Below, in pieces: positions 25,300-36,040 of a DNA stretch of 64,000 nucleotides. Every line of letters starts with the position of its first letter. The first letter of the stretch is position 1. The notes below the pieces were generated by a model. It was not told the origin of the DNA, made no database searches, and saw only the letters and a program-made list of their open reading frames with translations. The position numbers and the translations under genes were made by a program. Source of the DNA: Pipra filicauda (Eukaryota > Chordata > Aves > Passeriformes > Pipridae); the NCBI RefSeq assembly GCF_003945595.2, contig NW_024104365.1:5303049-5367048 (forward strand), given 5' to 3'.

Positions 25300-25470
25300 A
25301 TGGACGACGCTGAGTTAATGAGCAGTTATTCAATATTTTGTTTTCTCCTAATTTTTCAATGTGTAGCCCTAGGCCTTATTTACTGCACACTATTGAAACC
25401 CTGCTGTGAAGACAGAATTGTTAATTTCCTCATGAGCTTTTCTATGGCACTTATTGCTATAAATATCTGA
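25300..25470 (+). CDS. small hydrophobic ORF (56 codons), possible microprotein
   Basis: An ATG in favourable context (CAGGATGG, A at -3 and G at +4) opens MDDAELMSSYS, a strongly hydrophobic span of about 22 residues (SIFCFLLIFQCVALGLIYC..), a polar CCEDR turn and a second hydrophobic span (..FLMSFSMALIAINI), then TGA. I do not recognise it. It has no promoter or splice context that I can see, and runs directly into a MIR-like fossil. A chance open frame in AT-rich DNA, which tends to encode hydrophobic peptides, is the simplest explanation. Confidence 0.12.
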   Translation: MDDAELMSSYSIFCFLLIFQCVALGLIYCTLLKPCCEDRIVNFLMSFSMALIAINI

Positions 25471-25600
25471 ATGCTTAGCAAACATTAATTAATTTATCTT
25501 CAGAAAACCCTCGTGATGAAAAGGGCTGGTATTACTACTGTTTTACAAATAGGGAGCTAAGGCATAGGGAGATGAGAGTCGTGAATGTCCCATAAATTTA
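25471..25600 (-). mobile_element. MIR-like (CORE-SINE) fossil
   Basis: AACATTAATTAATTTATCTTC, ..GAAAACCCTCGTGATG.., TATTACTACTGTTTTACAAAT and AGGGAGCTAAGGCATAGGGAG match in order the amniote MIR pattern read on its complementary strand (AACCCTGTGAGG, ATTATCCCCATTTTACAGATG, GGAAACTGAGGCACAGAGAG). It is old and heavily mutated. The CORE-SINE class is certain enough; the exact subfamily (MIR1_Amn type suspected) is not. Confidence 0.65.
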
Positions 25601-27214
25601 GGTGCTTAGTTGTCAGCTTACAGTTAAGGAAGTAGGGATCTCTTCACTTGCACCCTTTTAGTTTTGAATGTTCAAATAATTTTAATTCTGTGCCAATAGA
25701 AGCTTCTAAAGAGATCCACAGAGCATCGTGGCTGTTGACTTCACTTGAGAAGAGGTGGGAATGCTTAGAAGATACAGTGAGCAGGGAATCACCTAAACCT
25801 AGACAAGGGGAAATACTGCAGAATACCATTCCTTAAATCACAGCCTTTTCATGGATTTAGTATCCTTACTGTGGGTTTCAGGAGAGTGCTGTCTTCCGTT
25901 CAAAATTCAGAGCTCCTAGCCCTTTATTAGAGTCACTTATCTAAATTCTTGCATCCAAAAGCAGTTTGGAATTTGATTTAATTAGGTAGGACCCTTCCAG
26001 AAGAAGACAGAAACAAAGATGTTGACAGGAGTGTCCTCTTACTTTAGAAAATGGACTGAGATAAGAAGCAATGGCATGAGTTTATTCTTATTTTTGAGAT
26101 GATTCAAGCCTATATTTCCAAAACACTGTTTTAACTAGTAATGAGTTAAACTGTGACTTTCTATCTAGATGAATAGATATAGGCATTCACTTGGTAGGGG
26201 GCAGACCCATTTTCCATCCTTGCTCCAATTAGTTATCAAAGTAGTTGGTATTAATCAAGTGTTGGTTAAAATTAGAAGGTAGTTTTTGGTTGAGTCTCGT
26301 AGATTGGCCTTAAAGGTCATGCTTTGTTTGTATCGTCTCCCTCAGAAGCAGTGAATATGTAACTATGCCAGCGAGCAGCACTTCTGCAGTGTGTCCACCA
26401 GTAAGGGCAAGACCTTAAAAAGCCTTAAAATGAACTCACAAACAAATAAAAAACCTCTCAGGTTCCTACAGACAATTATCTTCCTTATCCAGTCATGATT
26501 AAGGTCTGTCCCATAAAACATCTCTGCGGGAATATATTATTGAAGACAGTTTCATAAACTGTGTGCCCTGAGGGCTGAATTTGGATTACACAGAAAAGTT
26601 AAATTGGCTGTTTCCTAACTTTCTATTGCCTCGTAGTCTTTGCAGTAGTGTTTTAGTAAGGTTTTTGCAGATTGCCAAGAGGACATTTTAACCTGAAACG
26701 ATACTGGACTACACATGGTTTGTCAGTATGGCTTGTGAACTGGAGAGCACTGAGTCACAGGGCCAAGGTGCAGGTAGTATTGCAATATTGCCCTTATTGG
26801 CATGCATATGGCACCAAGATATTAGGCACTGATACACTGGCAGTGTCCTCTGCACAGGCATTCTGTCTACTTGGTGTGGCCTGAGGTCACTGAGCCACTG
26901 CCCCTGCCACTTTTGTCTCCAGAGCATTGTTGGTACATGGCACTGTCCATGGGATGGGAGGGTGCCATGCTGCTACCTGAGCACACAGCCAGGGCAGGCA
27001 GACAGGAGCCTTGTCCTCATGAGAGCCGGGGTCAGAGAACAGGACTGCAGGGCGTGGAAGGAAAATGGGGATTGCAGTGCCCTTAGGCCTACTTGCTGCT
27101 GCATTTTTTCATCAAAATTTATGATCCCCCACTGTGAGCAAATCACAGGAGCCACACCCTGCCAGAGTCCCATTTATTGTCTAACAACTGAATTGTAATT
27201 GGTGGTGCTATGAC
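25601..27214. other. noncoding DNA, weak CTCF-like site
   Basis: No gene is supported. TTGGTAGGGGGCAG at 26191-26204 matches 12 of 14 positions of the CTCF core consensus CCRSYAGRKGGCRS on the plus strand. The rest is average composition; the open frames near 26.7-27.2 kb have no recognised domain. Confidence 0.35.
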
Positions 27215-27220
27215 ACTTTT

Positions 27221-27310
27221 TCTGGTTTGGGGGTTTTTTTGGTGGTTTTTGGGGTGGTTTTTTGGGGTTTTTTTGTTTGTTTAGGGGGTTTTTTGTGTGT
27301 GTGTGGGAAA
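27221..27310. repeat. G/T-rich low-complexity tract
   Basis: About 90 bases consist of TTTTTT runs separated by GG to GGGGG on the plus strand, ending in (GT)6-like sequence. The G-runs could form quadruplex-like structures. Similar tracts recur at 29649-29745 and 35263-35390. Confidence 0.85.
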
Positions 27311-29648
27311 TCTCTGCAACTAAAGATGCCCAGGTGCATAGGGGCCATCACAGGTGATGTGATGCTTTCTACTGCCTCTCTCTTCATCAGTGCATTGTTT
27401 CAGTCCCATTCCCCATCTGAGGTTTCTCATTTACTTCATCTTTCTTGCTGAGCCAGTACTAGCATTCCTCTTAGTGCTCAGCATTTGGGGGAAAGTTTTG
27501 GGGAATACATAAGCAAAATGCCTTCTTCCAAGATTTTCCCAGAACTGCTGGCAGTCACCATCACAGGGCTAGAGGTTTGGGGTGCATACTCAAGCTGTGC
27601 CATGGAGTTCCCTTGGCGGGACAGGGTACTGCACAGTCTGGTCTGACCAAGGGCTGCAAGTGGAAGGAGCACAGCAAAATATTTAGGTTACTACCCTCTT
27701 AAATGAAACAAATCTTCCCAGCCTATGGTGAACTGGAATTTTCCAGAGGTTTCTAAATTGGCTAAGTTTGGGTGATATCTAACGAACATGACAAAGACAT
27801 ACATAAAATAAAAAAGACATCCAGTACTCCTTGCTAAGTTAGAAGTACTTTGAAAAAGAACATTCTTCAAGGTCTTGGTCATTCCAATATTCAAAAGAAC
27901 CTCACTCTTTGAAATTTCCTGTTACTACTGTAAAGTTCTCAGAACTTCAGCCTGAAATGGACATGTAGCCAAGGCAGTTCCTGTCCCTGCTGTCAGCAGA
28001 AGAGCGTGCAACTGAAAATGAGGACTATCTGGCAACTAAGGCCATAACATGATCCTACTGTAGATAGCCCCCTTCCACGATGTGGAAGGTGGAAGGTGGA
28101 TGTGGAGAATGATGTTGCTGTATTACTGGAGAAACAAAACTTTCTACAGGGTTCATGGAGAAAAACGACTATTTTTCCAGTCTGCTTAAGTTGCAAATTC
28201 CAGAGATTTAGAAGAATAAATTCAAGCTGTAGGCAGGCATATATCCCTCTCCAGTGCTCAGGTGCAGAGCTAACTAAATGTGGATGTTTGAGGGTTTTGT
28301 TGACAAAAAGACCAACATTGCTAATGCAGGACCCCTGCTATTAGAACACCAGCACATTGGACTAACAAATTAGCACACAAGAAATCTGCAGTTGTGGAAA
28401 AACTCGGGTGTCATGATTGTAACAATCATTTACATCTTTCTACAGCAAAAATGTTTAATCATGTTGAATTACAACCTCGTGTTCAGATGGTGGGCTACCA
28501 CATTATTGTCTTTGTGAAGATGAGTTGTCACTTCTCTGATCTAGGTTGCTCTCACTACAAAGAGGCGGTAAAACTTTTTGTTTGAATTGGAGAAATAGAA
28601 AAATTTCATTTGGTGCAACAGTTTCCCTAAAGTTGAGCCTTTACTAATTGGTACTGAAATGAAAATTAATCTGTATGAGAGAAGGGAATTCACAGCTGAA
28701 TTCTAATTATTGCAAAGAAAGTAAGCAAAACTGTGCTTGGGCTGCACGAAAGAGCAACTTAGGAGTGAAATCCTCAGCTTGAGCTTATTAACTGGAACTG
28801 ATGTTCCAGCTGGTAGCTGGGTCATAGTTGTGCATTCTGAAGCCAGCCGTGGTGGCTGAGAGTGGCGCTGCTTCCCCATCTCACTGCCAGTCCAGGAGCA
28901 GCGATTGCTCCCATAGGTCTGCTTTGGAGAAGTTTGATACGCGCTAATGGGGATAACGGGGTTGGGGGCATTCATGCAACCCCTTCCCACCAGTATGGTT
29001 GTGGAAGCAATTGCATCCAGCCCGTGGGTGATCCCAAGAACCCCAGGCTGATGCCATCCCAGGTTAGGCTCAGAAGAGGGCATCTACCAGCAGCTTTCAA
29101 TCACTGAAAGCAGTAGGTGTCCTGGCAGAGGTTTTATGGCTCCTGCTTAGCACAGTGCTCCCTGGAAAGCATTTCATGTCCCTCTTTTCCCTCTCCCCAA
29201 CTGAACTGCATAGGCTTTCTTCCCACATGGGTAGTCAGTCAGTGGAAACAGATACCTTACCAGTATAATGAAAGTGTTTATTTTTTACATATTCTTCCTG
29301 AAGAGTAAATTCATCCTCTGATTGATGTGCTACATCTCTACTAAGCTCCTCTTTAGATAACATTAGAGCTGGTTGAAAAACCTAAAGCAAAATATCCAGA
29401 GTTTTGGAAAAGGACACTTTTTTCCTCTTGATATTTCTGTTGTTTAAAGTAAAACTAATGATTTTTCTTTTGGTGTTTCTTTTTTCTTTCTTTCCTCGCT
29501 CTCACTTCCTCTTACCCTTCACTTCTTTTCCTGTTTCTAGTTTGCCTTTTTGAAAATAGAGGGCCAGTAAAATGAAAATAGTAAATCAGGCTGTGCCTAT
29601 ATTTCTTTGCCTTCAAATATTTACTGGAATAGCAAAATACCTTTGATG
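27311..29648. other. noncoding DNA, nothing recognised
   Basis: No gene is supported. A short inverted repeat CCTTCCAC/GTGGAAGG at 28071-28089 is followed by overlapping GGTGGAAGGTGGATG units. Candidate CNE texture is absent. Confidence 0.4.
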
Positions 29649-29745
29649 GTGTTTTTGGTGGGGGGTTTTTTGTGGCTTTTTGGGGTTTTTTTTTTGGGTT
29701 TTTTTTGTGGTTTTTTTTGTTTGTTTTGTTTGGTTGGGTTTTTTT
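29649..29745. repeat. G/T-rich low-complexity tract
   Basis: Nearly 100 bases of T runs broken by GG, GGG and GGGGGG. Lys/Pro/Asn-rich open frames on the minus strand across it are artefacts of the A/C-rich complement. Confidence 0.9.
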
Positions 29746-31139
29746 AATTAATTCTTTCTTAATACAAAACAAAAAAAAGTCAACCAGCTCTAGTGAGTAG
29801 TGACTTTAGAGTACTCTTGGAGGTTGTTCATAAGCAGCAGTAAGTGGCGATGAAATTCTGAAGCAGCAGTACGTAGGCTTGTACTGTTCTGGTTTGTGTA
29901 GTGGTCATGTGCTGGCGCCTAAAATCTTTTCTGACACAGTCATGGGGAAACACGATGCTGAACTTGTACCCCCCGTGCATTGTGGAGTTACTATTATCAC
30001 CAACTTCAGCTGTTACCGTAAGGAGCAAAACCAACCAGAACTAGAACTGTACAGAGTAAGAAAAGATCATGCCTTTTGCAATGGCTTTTCTGAAAGACTT
30101 GTAAGATTTGATTTATATTAGCAAATGGTGATAAGTGCTGATTTTTACAAAAATGCTTTTTAAAGGACTTAAAAAAACTTGAAAATCTGCTGACAAAAAT
30201 ACAGGTGTTCATCTGTTTCTTCAGCATACACTCATTTCTGCTCTTCTTCTGCTCTGGAACTGTGGCACTGTCTTTGCCCTGCATATTTAGAGGGACTTAG
30301 GCAGAAGAAAACAAGAAAGGCTGAACTTCACAAAAGCTGTTCTTGGCAATTATCTTTGGCAATGCTAAAGTCTATTAACTGTTGATTTTTTTTTCAATAA
30401 AAAGTAGAAATTAAATCCTACTGTGCCCATTGGAGACTTTTTCCAAAGGAAGAGTTACTGATGAGCTATTCTTCCATGATTGTGCTGGTTGCTCCAAATA
30501 ACAACATCACCGTGTGTTTTTCACAAAGTGAGTAATTTTCATAGCATGCTTTTGGGAGTTTCTGCTGCTGCCAAAGCTAATTTAATACTCATTAAAGTAC
30601 TGAGCAAGTCTAATCCAAAGCCTTATGGGTCTTCAATGCGGCTTGTAAAATGTGCAGATTTGCACTTGCTGGGCAGCTCCAGGGAAGGCGTACTTTGGGA
30701 AGAGGGGGTTCATGTGCATCCTGCTATCCTGGAGCTGCCACTGCATAAGGGGGAATTGGGAGAAGATTCCCATCACCGTGGGCAGAGGCATCAGTCCTCT
30801 GGTAGCAATCCTAACTGCCAAGGCCACAAATGGAACTAAGGGCCAGCTCTGATGCTGATTGTCCTGTCCCAGCAGGCTGCCCAAGCCATGTGACTGGTCC
30901 TGGAGTTCCATGAGGGATAGCTGGTGCGATGCCACGGCTGCCCTTCGCCTTGTGCCTGCAGAGGGGCTGGGCTGCTCAGCTGTGCCACCCACCAGCCCTG
31001 CTTCTTAGTGGGCCCAACGCCTGCTTGCCCGCTGACATTTCCATCTCATGAGGAGTCTCTGCAGCGGATGAAATTATGGCACTGTCACTGCTTTACATGG
31101 GGCCAGGGATTTACCCAGCTTGTTGAAGCTGCTGAGCAA
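29746..31139. other. noncoding DNA, nothing recognised
   Basis: AT-rich to average sequence. GC content rises after 30.65 kb. Open frames in the GC-rich part have no recognised domain. Confidence 0.4.
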
Positions 31140-31730
31140 CCCAGCTGCCCGCACTTACACCGGGGATCAGGCGATCCGCTGCGAGCACAAAGCCAGAGGT
31201 GGCACATGCATCGTGCGGGCAAAGCACATGCCTGGGTGATGCCAGCTGTGGCTTCTCCTGCTGGCGCGGAGCCACTCAGGATGAGCGCTGCCAGGAGTAC
31301 AGAGGGGCCGCGACTGCCATCTCCTACCCCTGCCTGCTGGCAGCTGTGATGCCGATCCCTCTGCTGGCTCGTGTATGCGCCCCACACCTGGAATAGTGTG
31401 AATTAGGACATGGCAAGGCTATAAACACCTGCACAGCTGTGCGGTGACGGGAGGAAGCCAGTGGTTGCTCCAGCTCCTCAGCAGTGGTGGGCTCACTCCT
31501 GACAGGGCACTAACCTTGTCCCGCACCGCACCTGCAGCTTCAGGGTTGTCTTCTCACAACACATGGTTGTTTTCGAGGCTGAGAAACTGGGAGGTGGCCG
31601 CAGGATCTGTTCGCGGGCAGAACGGGTGGGTCCGGCCCAGCGCCCCGTCGGGGCCAGGGGGTTGCCGCTAGATGGCAATGCTGTCCCGGCGGAGCCGCCT
31701 CGCCCCGGCGAAGTTGCTGCTTAAACCCAG
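31140..31730. promoter_or_regulatory. GC-rich, CpG-containing block
   Basis: GC content and CpG density rise clearly above the flanks, most strongly at 31600-31725 (GCCCCGTCGGGGCC, GGCGGAGCCGCCTCGCCCC). It is shorter and less dense than the island at 3.7-4.3 kb. I see no first exon with a credible donor. It could be an orphan CpG island or an insulator-type element given the CTCF motif it contains. Confidence 0.45.
31665..31678 (+). promoter_or_regulatory. CTCF core motif
   Basis: CCGCTAGATGGCAA matches the CTCF core consensus CCRSYAGRKGGCR at all thirteen leading positions. It lies in a GC-rich block within a gene-poor region, as expected for a domain boundary or loop anchor. Occupancy is inferred. 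Confidence 0.55.
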
Positions 31731-31874
31731 AAGCTCCTTCCATCGCTTTAATGCTATTTTCTGGGGCACAACTGCCGCGAGTACTTGCTTTTTATTTTAT
31801 TTATTTGTTTATTTGTTACTACGGTATTGTGAAGCATAGATAAATTGGTCACAGCTAGTCACAGAAATACCAAC

Positions 31875-31946
31875 AATTCAGGGTCCTTTCTAAACAGCTA
31901 GGAGCTTTTAGGTCCCTTTCAACCCAAGCCATTCCATGATTCCATG
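31875..31946 (+). mobile_element. CR1 LINE 3' end fragment
   Basis: TTCAGGGTCCTTTCTAAAC, then GCTTTTAGGTCCCTTTCAAC, CCAAGCCATTCCATGATTCC follows the end of the CR1 3' tail including the octamer-like repeat. It is very short and 5' truncated. Confidence 0.8.
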
Positions 31947-33504
31947 TAAACATTAATTCCAAGACTGTTCGCAGCCAGTTTGGTGGAGAAGCAGAGACAA
32001 AATGTCAAGGGACACTGTCTAAATGCCATAGGCCTAAGTGTCTTGTGCTGTAAACTGAGACACTGACATTTAATCCAAAAGAATTACACACATTTATTAC
32101 ATCAGAGATTAGGGCTGGAGAATTCTAAATGCCATCGTAGTCATGTAATACTCAGGAAATTCCAAATTTTCTGTTGGAAATGAAGGAACAAGTCTCTTTA
32201 AGCCATCACCTCTGTGAAATGATGGCTGGTTGTCTGAGGCAGCCCTGCTTCTGCTGCTTAGTGAGATGTTCAGAGCCTACATGTGAGAGCGATTAATCTC
32301 TGTGCTTCTTGGTTGAGATAACAGCATCACAAACCTGGCTGTTAAGGTTAACCTGTACACTACACAAGGACAACAGATGGAAATTCTGGTTTAGAGCCAC
32401 TGCAAAAAATAAAAACATGTTCCAAAGGGAAAAGGAGCTTGTATTTCTGTGTTTGAACCTTTGATCTTCAGTCACATCTGAAGGGAAGAGTAGACCTTTT
32501 GCTGAAGACACATGGTTTTGCATCTGTGAAAACACAGCTGTATAGAGCAAAACAAAACTGGTGGAAAACACAATGGGTTTGCTGTGTCAGTTTAGCTCGT
32601 GGCATTAAAATGCTTTAGAAATAGTGGGGGTTTTTTGAAGAACCTTTCTGAAAGTCTCTGTCTTTACACAATTGTTTGTTGAGATTTTACTCTGTGGATT
32701 TTAAAGTTTGTCAGTGATCAAGAGACAGCTGCTACCTAAATATTTAAAGCGAAGTCATGGGAAAGTCTGGCAATCTCTCAACAATCCTGATGTAACAGTT
32801 TTCTAAAAAAAATATAAATGAAAGTGTCAGAATTTACAGGAAAATCACCCTGATTCAGAAAAAAAAATAATCCATGTATCATTAATGCTGAAATTCTTAA
32901 CAACGTACATGCAGTATACAGCTATTTTATGCTAACATACTGCTTTATCAGAGTTGCCCCAAAGCATGCCCTCAAAGTGAAGGGACCCAGTGTCCTCAGT
33001 CACATCATTTTGCATTTGAGCGTGGTGGCAAAGCCTGCTCCCTTATGCCTGCCTGTTGTCTCCTGCCTCCCCACATTTGCAGTGACACATCACTGTCCCA
33101 GCAGTGTCCCCCGAAGCCCTGCTGCCTCACTGCATAGCCCAGCACTATCTGTCCCCCCCCAGCACCTCTCTGTGTCCACCCCCCCAGCACTGCCACACGC
33201 TCACTTGTGTCAAGAGCCTGGCAGTGTCACTTGTTTTCTGCCTTAAATCCCTACTCACTCCAGTTGGTTTATTACGAAAGACAAAGAGAGGAGCTAGAAA
33301 TGAGGAAGGCTAAGTGTGAAAATGCAAAACTATTTTTTTAAATTGAAAGAAATATTCCCCTATATCTTAACCAACAGATTTCTTTTTGGGCAGGGAAGGA
33401 ATCTGGCTTTGTTTTTTAACTCTTGACATCAGCGCAACAGCAGTTTACTCTTAAAATGTATCATTCCTGAAGCCTTACAATAAATTTTCAATTGTGTTTG
33501 GGTT
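31947..33504. other. noncoding DNA, nothing recognised
   Basis: No gene is supported. A C-rich stretch with runs CCCCCCCC lies at 33140-33190. The rest is AT-rich. Confidence 0.4.
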
Positions 33505-33640
33505 CCTAAACATGCAGCTGGCACTTAATGGGATTTTCAAAAGAGCATAAGCAGGTTAGACGTCCTCCCATCCACTGAAATCAGTGGGATTTAGGTACCT
33601 ATCTTGCTCAGTTGCTTTTGAAAATCCTGCCAGGTGCCTG
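33505..33640. repeat. palindromic MITE-like sauropsid repeat
   Basis: Outer arms GGATTTTCAAAAGAGC (33531-33546) and GCTTTTGAAAATCC (33614-33627) are inverted copies, extended outward by AAACATGCAGCTGGCAC on the left and GCCAGGTGCCTGTTTGCATC on the right. The centre has its own hairpin, CCACTGA-AA-TCAGTGG (33572-33587), followed by GGATTTAGGTACCTA. The nested palindrome is typical of a short non-autonomous DNA element known in many sauropsids. It is the most intact of three copies here; I cannot name the family. Confidence 0.6.
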
Positions 33641-34139
33641 TTTGCATCTTCAGTTGCCCTGGAAAATCTGGTCCCCATCTACCCCCGTGACCCCCCCCTG
33701 CTCCCATCAATATTTGTCTTCTGTCTCTGTCTCCCACACTCTGGCCTGTATTGATGCCAGAGTCTCCTCCTTTGTAGTTCCTAATATCAGAGACATCTCT
33801 CTCCTTTCTCTCTACCAAACTGGGTCTTCAGCTGGTTAAAGGTTCAGTTGAGCAGTTATGACCGTGCCCAGATTTTTCAAATTAGTTTTCCTCTCCTCCT
33901 AATGATTTTTAATTCTTTCTTGGTGATGTTTTGACTGTGCAAAGCATTTGGGGTTAAAAGACTTGGTGCAAACAGGCGTGAATGTGAGGGAGCTCCCTGT
34001 TATGCCTCTCTGTTAGGTTTTGTGTGTCTCTAAGCTGAATGCAGGATGGGGAATAATTTCCCCATTAGCCTGTGTCTCCCCTTCCCTTGGAAGGGTGAAG
34101 TGGTCAATGGGTTGTATATTTAAAGATGAGAAAATTGGC
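33641..34139. other. noncoding DNA, nothing recognised
   Basis: A pyrimidine-rich part at 33660-33810 is followed by AT-rich sequence. No gene is supported. Confidence 0.4.
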
Positions 34140-34330
34140 ATTTTAATTTCTGTCTCAACCACAGTGACTCATTGAGTCTCCTTGTGCAAGCAGTTCCCCA
34201 TCTGTAAAATGGATCCCCGGGTCCCCGTTTGCACAGATATGGAGCACGAATAATTAATTAATGTTTGTGCAGCCCTTTGAAAATCCTCAGACAGAAGGTG
34301 CTGGAAGGTGGTGTGGGTTGGCCTGGGGCT
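34140..34330 (+). mobile_element. MIR-like (CORE-SINE) fossil
   Basis: CTCATTGAGTCTCCTTGTGC, AGTTCCCCATCTGTAAAATG, AATTAATTAATGTTTGTGCA, GCCCTTTGAAAATCCTCAGA and CAGAAGGTGCTGG follow in order the MIR body (CTCAGTTTCCCCATCTGTAA, AATTAATG, AGCGCTTTGA, AGGTGCT). The middle carries an insertion of unrelated GC-rich sequence. It is very old and the class call rests on motif order. Confidence 0.5.
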
Positions 34331-34777
34331 GAAGAGGCTCACCCCGGAGCCCTGCTGCCATCAGAGCCCCACGGGCCGAGCATGGGAGCTGGGGATGCAG
34401 AGAGAGCTGCTGGCCAATTCCTTTGCTGGAGATATTTTCCATTTTTTTCAGGGGAAAACAAATTGGAAAGGGAGTTATCCGTGAGCATGCCTCCCTCACT
34501 GCGTGTTCCCTTCTCCTTTCCCAGGAATAACAACAGCTTCATTAGCAAGCTGACAAAAAAAAAAGAAGAACAGAGCAAAAAGAACGAAGAAGAACGAGAG
34601 TATTGAAATATTAATAATAATAACAGTCCGGGTAATGGAGAGACACAACAACTCTTGTCTTTGCCTCATGCCGAAAGTGTCCTCTTTGAAGTGATTGCTT
34701 CCCTCCTCACCCCACTAGGAGGGAAGGGGGAACAATTGTGGAGAACTAAAGCCAGCCAGGAATGCTGAGCTGATGGC
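34331..34777. other. noncoding DNA, nothing recognised
   Basis: A purine-rich AAAAAAGAAGAACAG..AACGAAGAAG stretch lies at 34550-34600 and a short (AAT)n at 34605-34622. No gene is supported. Confidence 0.4.
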
Positions 34778-35045
34778 TTTCCTGCCTGCCCCCTGCCCGC
34801 ACCCCTGCACACATTCCTCTCTGCCCCAGCCCGCACCCTGCCCGAATCCCAGCCTGCCCGAATCCCAGCCTGCCCGATCCACATTTCTGCCCGCCCCTTC
34901 CCTACCCCCTCCAAGCGCTCTGCCTGCCACAGCCCACACCCCTGCCTTCCTCCCTCCACACCCCTGCCTGCCACTGCCCGCATTTCTGCCCGCATCCCTG
35001 CTTGCCTCCTTGCCTGAATCCCTGCCCGCATCCCTGCCCGGCCGC
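34778..35045. repeat. GC-rich degenerate minisatellite
   Basis: The plus strand is built of imperfect units around CCTGCCCGAATCCCAG and CTGCCCGCATCCCTG, roughly 15-17 bases each, with exact adjacent copies at 34841-34875. The units are C-rich and carry single CpGs. Low-complexity Arg/Ala/Gly-rich open frames on the minus strand follow from the repeat and are not evidence for a gene. The array runs directly into a CpG island. Confidence 0.75.
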
Positions 35046-35215
35046 TGCCCGTCGAGACTGGCGGCCGGAGCTGCACTTCCCGGCGCGGCCGGAGGGTGTC
35101 ACCGCTGCCCCTGCTTTCCCGGCCCGGCGGGACCGGGGCGCCGGACGCCCGGAGTTGGGGGGGGTTACCCCAAAGCGAAGGGTGACGACCCCCGCCCCGC
35201 GGAGTGTCCGAAAAC
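35046..35215. promoter_or_regulatory. small CpG island
   Basis: High GC and dense CpG (GAGACTGGCGGCCGG, CCCGGCGCGGCCGG, GGCGCCGGACGCCCGG, CCCGCCCCGCGGAG). It abuts the minisatellite on one side and a T/G-rich tract on the other. No start codon plus donor arrangement stands out. It may be a promoter of a noncoding transcript or an orphan island. Confidence 0.5.
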
Positions 35216-35262
35216 AGGCCTTTCCATATAGACATATCAGGGGTTTAAAGGGTCGGATGGTT

Positions 35263-35390
35263 TGCTTTTGGTTTTTGTTCTTTGGGGTTGGTTTGGGTTT
35301 GGTTTTGTTTTGTTTTTTGTTTTTTTTTTTTTTGGGGGGGGGGGTATTGTTTGTTTGTTTGTTTGGGGGTTTTTTTTGTTTTATTTACCG
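35263..35390. repeat. G/T-rich low-complexity tract with G11 run
   Basis: T runs alternate with GG, GGGG and an uninterrupted run of eleven G at 35334-35344, followed by (GTTT)n. The G-rich strand could form a quadruplex. Confidence 0.9.
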
Positions 35391-35846
35391 AGGAGGTTGT
35401 CGAACTTTTCCTCGCATGGAGAGGATTCCCCTCCCTTTTGCTGAGCATGACGGGCTCCCTCCGACTTGCGCTGCCAAACCGGCTGCTCGGGAAGGGCGCG
35501 ATTCCCGTCTTGCTGCTTTCTATAGCAGCTATAGATGCCACTGGTAACAGCGAAAAAGGGATTTTTTTCCCTTTCGATGTGCAGGTTTGCAGGTGTCTGC
35601 CTGCCATCGGCAGCGAGGATAAGAAATACTTACATTTGGCTGAAGATCATCAATGCACATGAGCGAGAACTCCCTGTCTGACTTTGACCAGCCAGTGAGA
35701 TAAATGAATATTTGTTCTTTTACAAAATATGAACTAGAACCATTTTTATCCCATGAAGTTTCTTGCATATCTCACGGGCATAGTTTCCTCGCAATCCAGG
35801 ATTATTTTCCTGGAGGGTATGATTTCTCTCTCTCCTTTTCCTTATG

Positions 35847-35890
35847 AAAAAAACCCAAACCAAACCAAACCAAAACACCACCACCACCCA
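35847..35890. repeat. A/C-rich simple repeat
   Basis: (AACCA)n-type sequence passing into (CCA)n; it is the complement type of the G/T tracts elsewhere in the window. Confidence 0.85.
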
Positions 35891-36027
35891 AAGATAAATA
35901 CTTTAAAACATCTTCTAATGTTATGGGCTATCCACATTTTGCAATGTATTCCCAGTAATTTGCAACTTTTGAAAGCCGAGCATTGTTTCTCTCAACTTAT
36001 TGAAATGCACAGATATGTTAAATAGAA

Positions 36028-36040
36028 GGGGGGGGGGGGG
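36028..36040. repeat. G13 homopolymer
   Basis: Thirteen consecutive G. The surrounding 35.3-36.7 kb region also contains C6 and A-rich runs, giving an unusual concentration of homopolymers. Confidence 0.9.

Noticed and set aside
29512..29772. Lys/Pro/Asn-rich open frame on the minus strand
   Set aside because: It is produced by the A/C-rich complement of a G/T low-complexity tract.
34666..35235. 189-codon Arg/Ala/Gly-rich open frame on the minus strand
   Set aside because: It is a translation of the GC-rich minisatellite; the repeated peptide follows from the repeated DNA.
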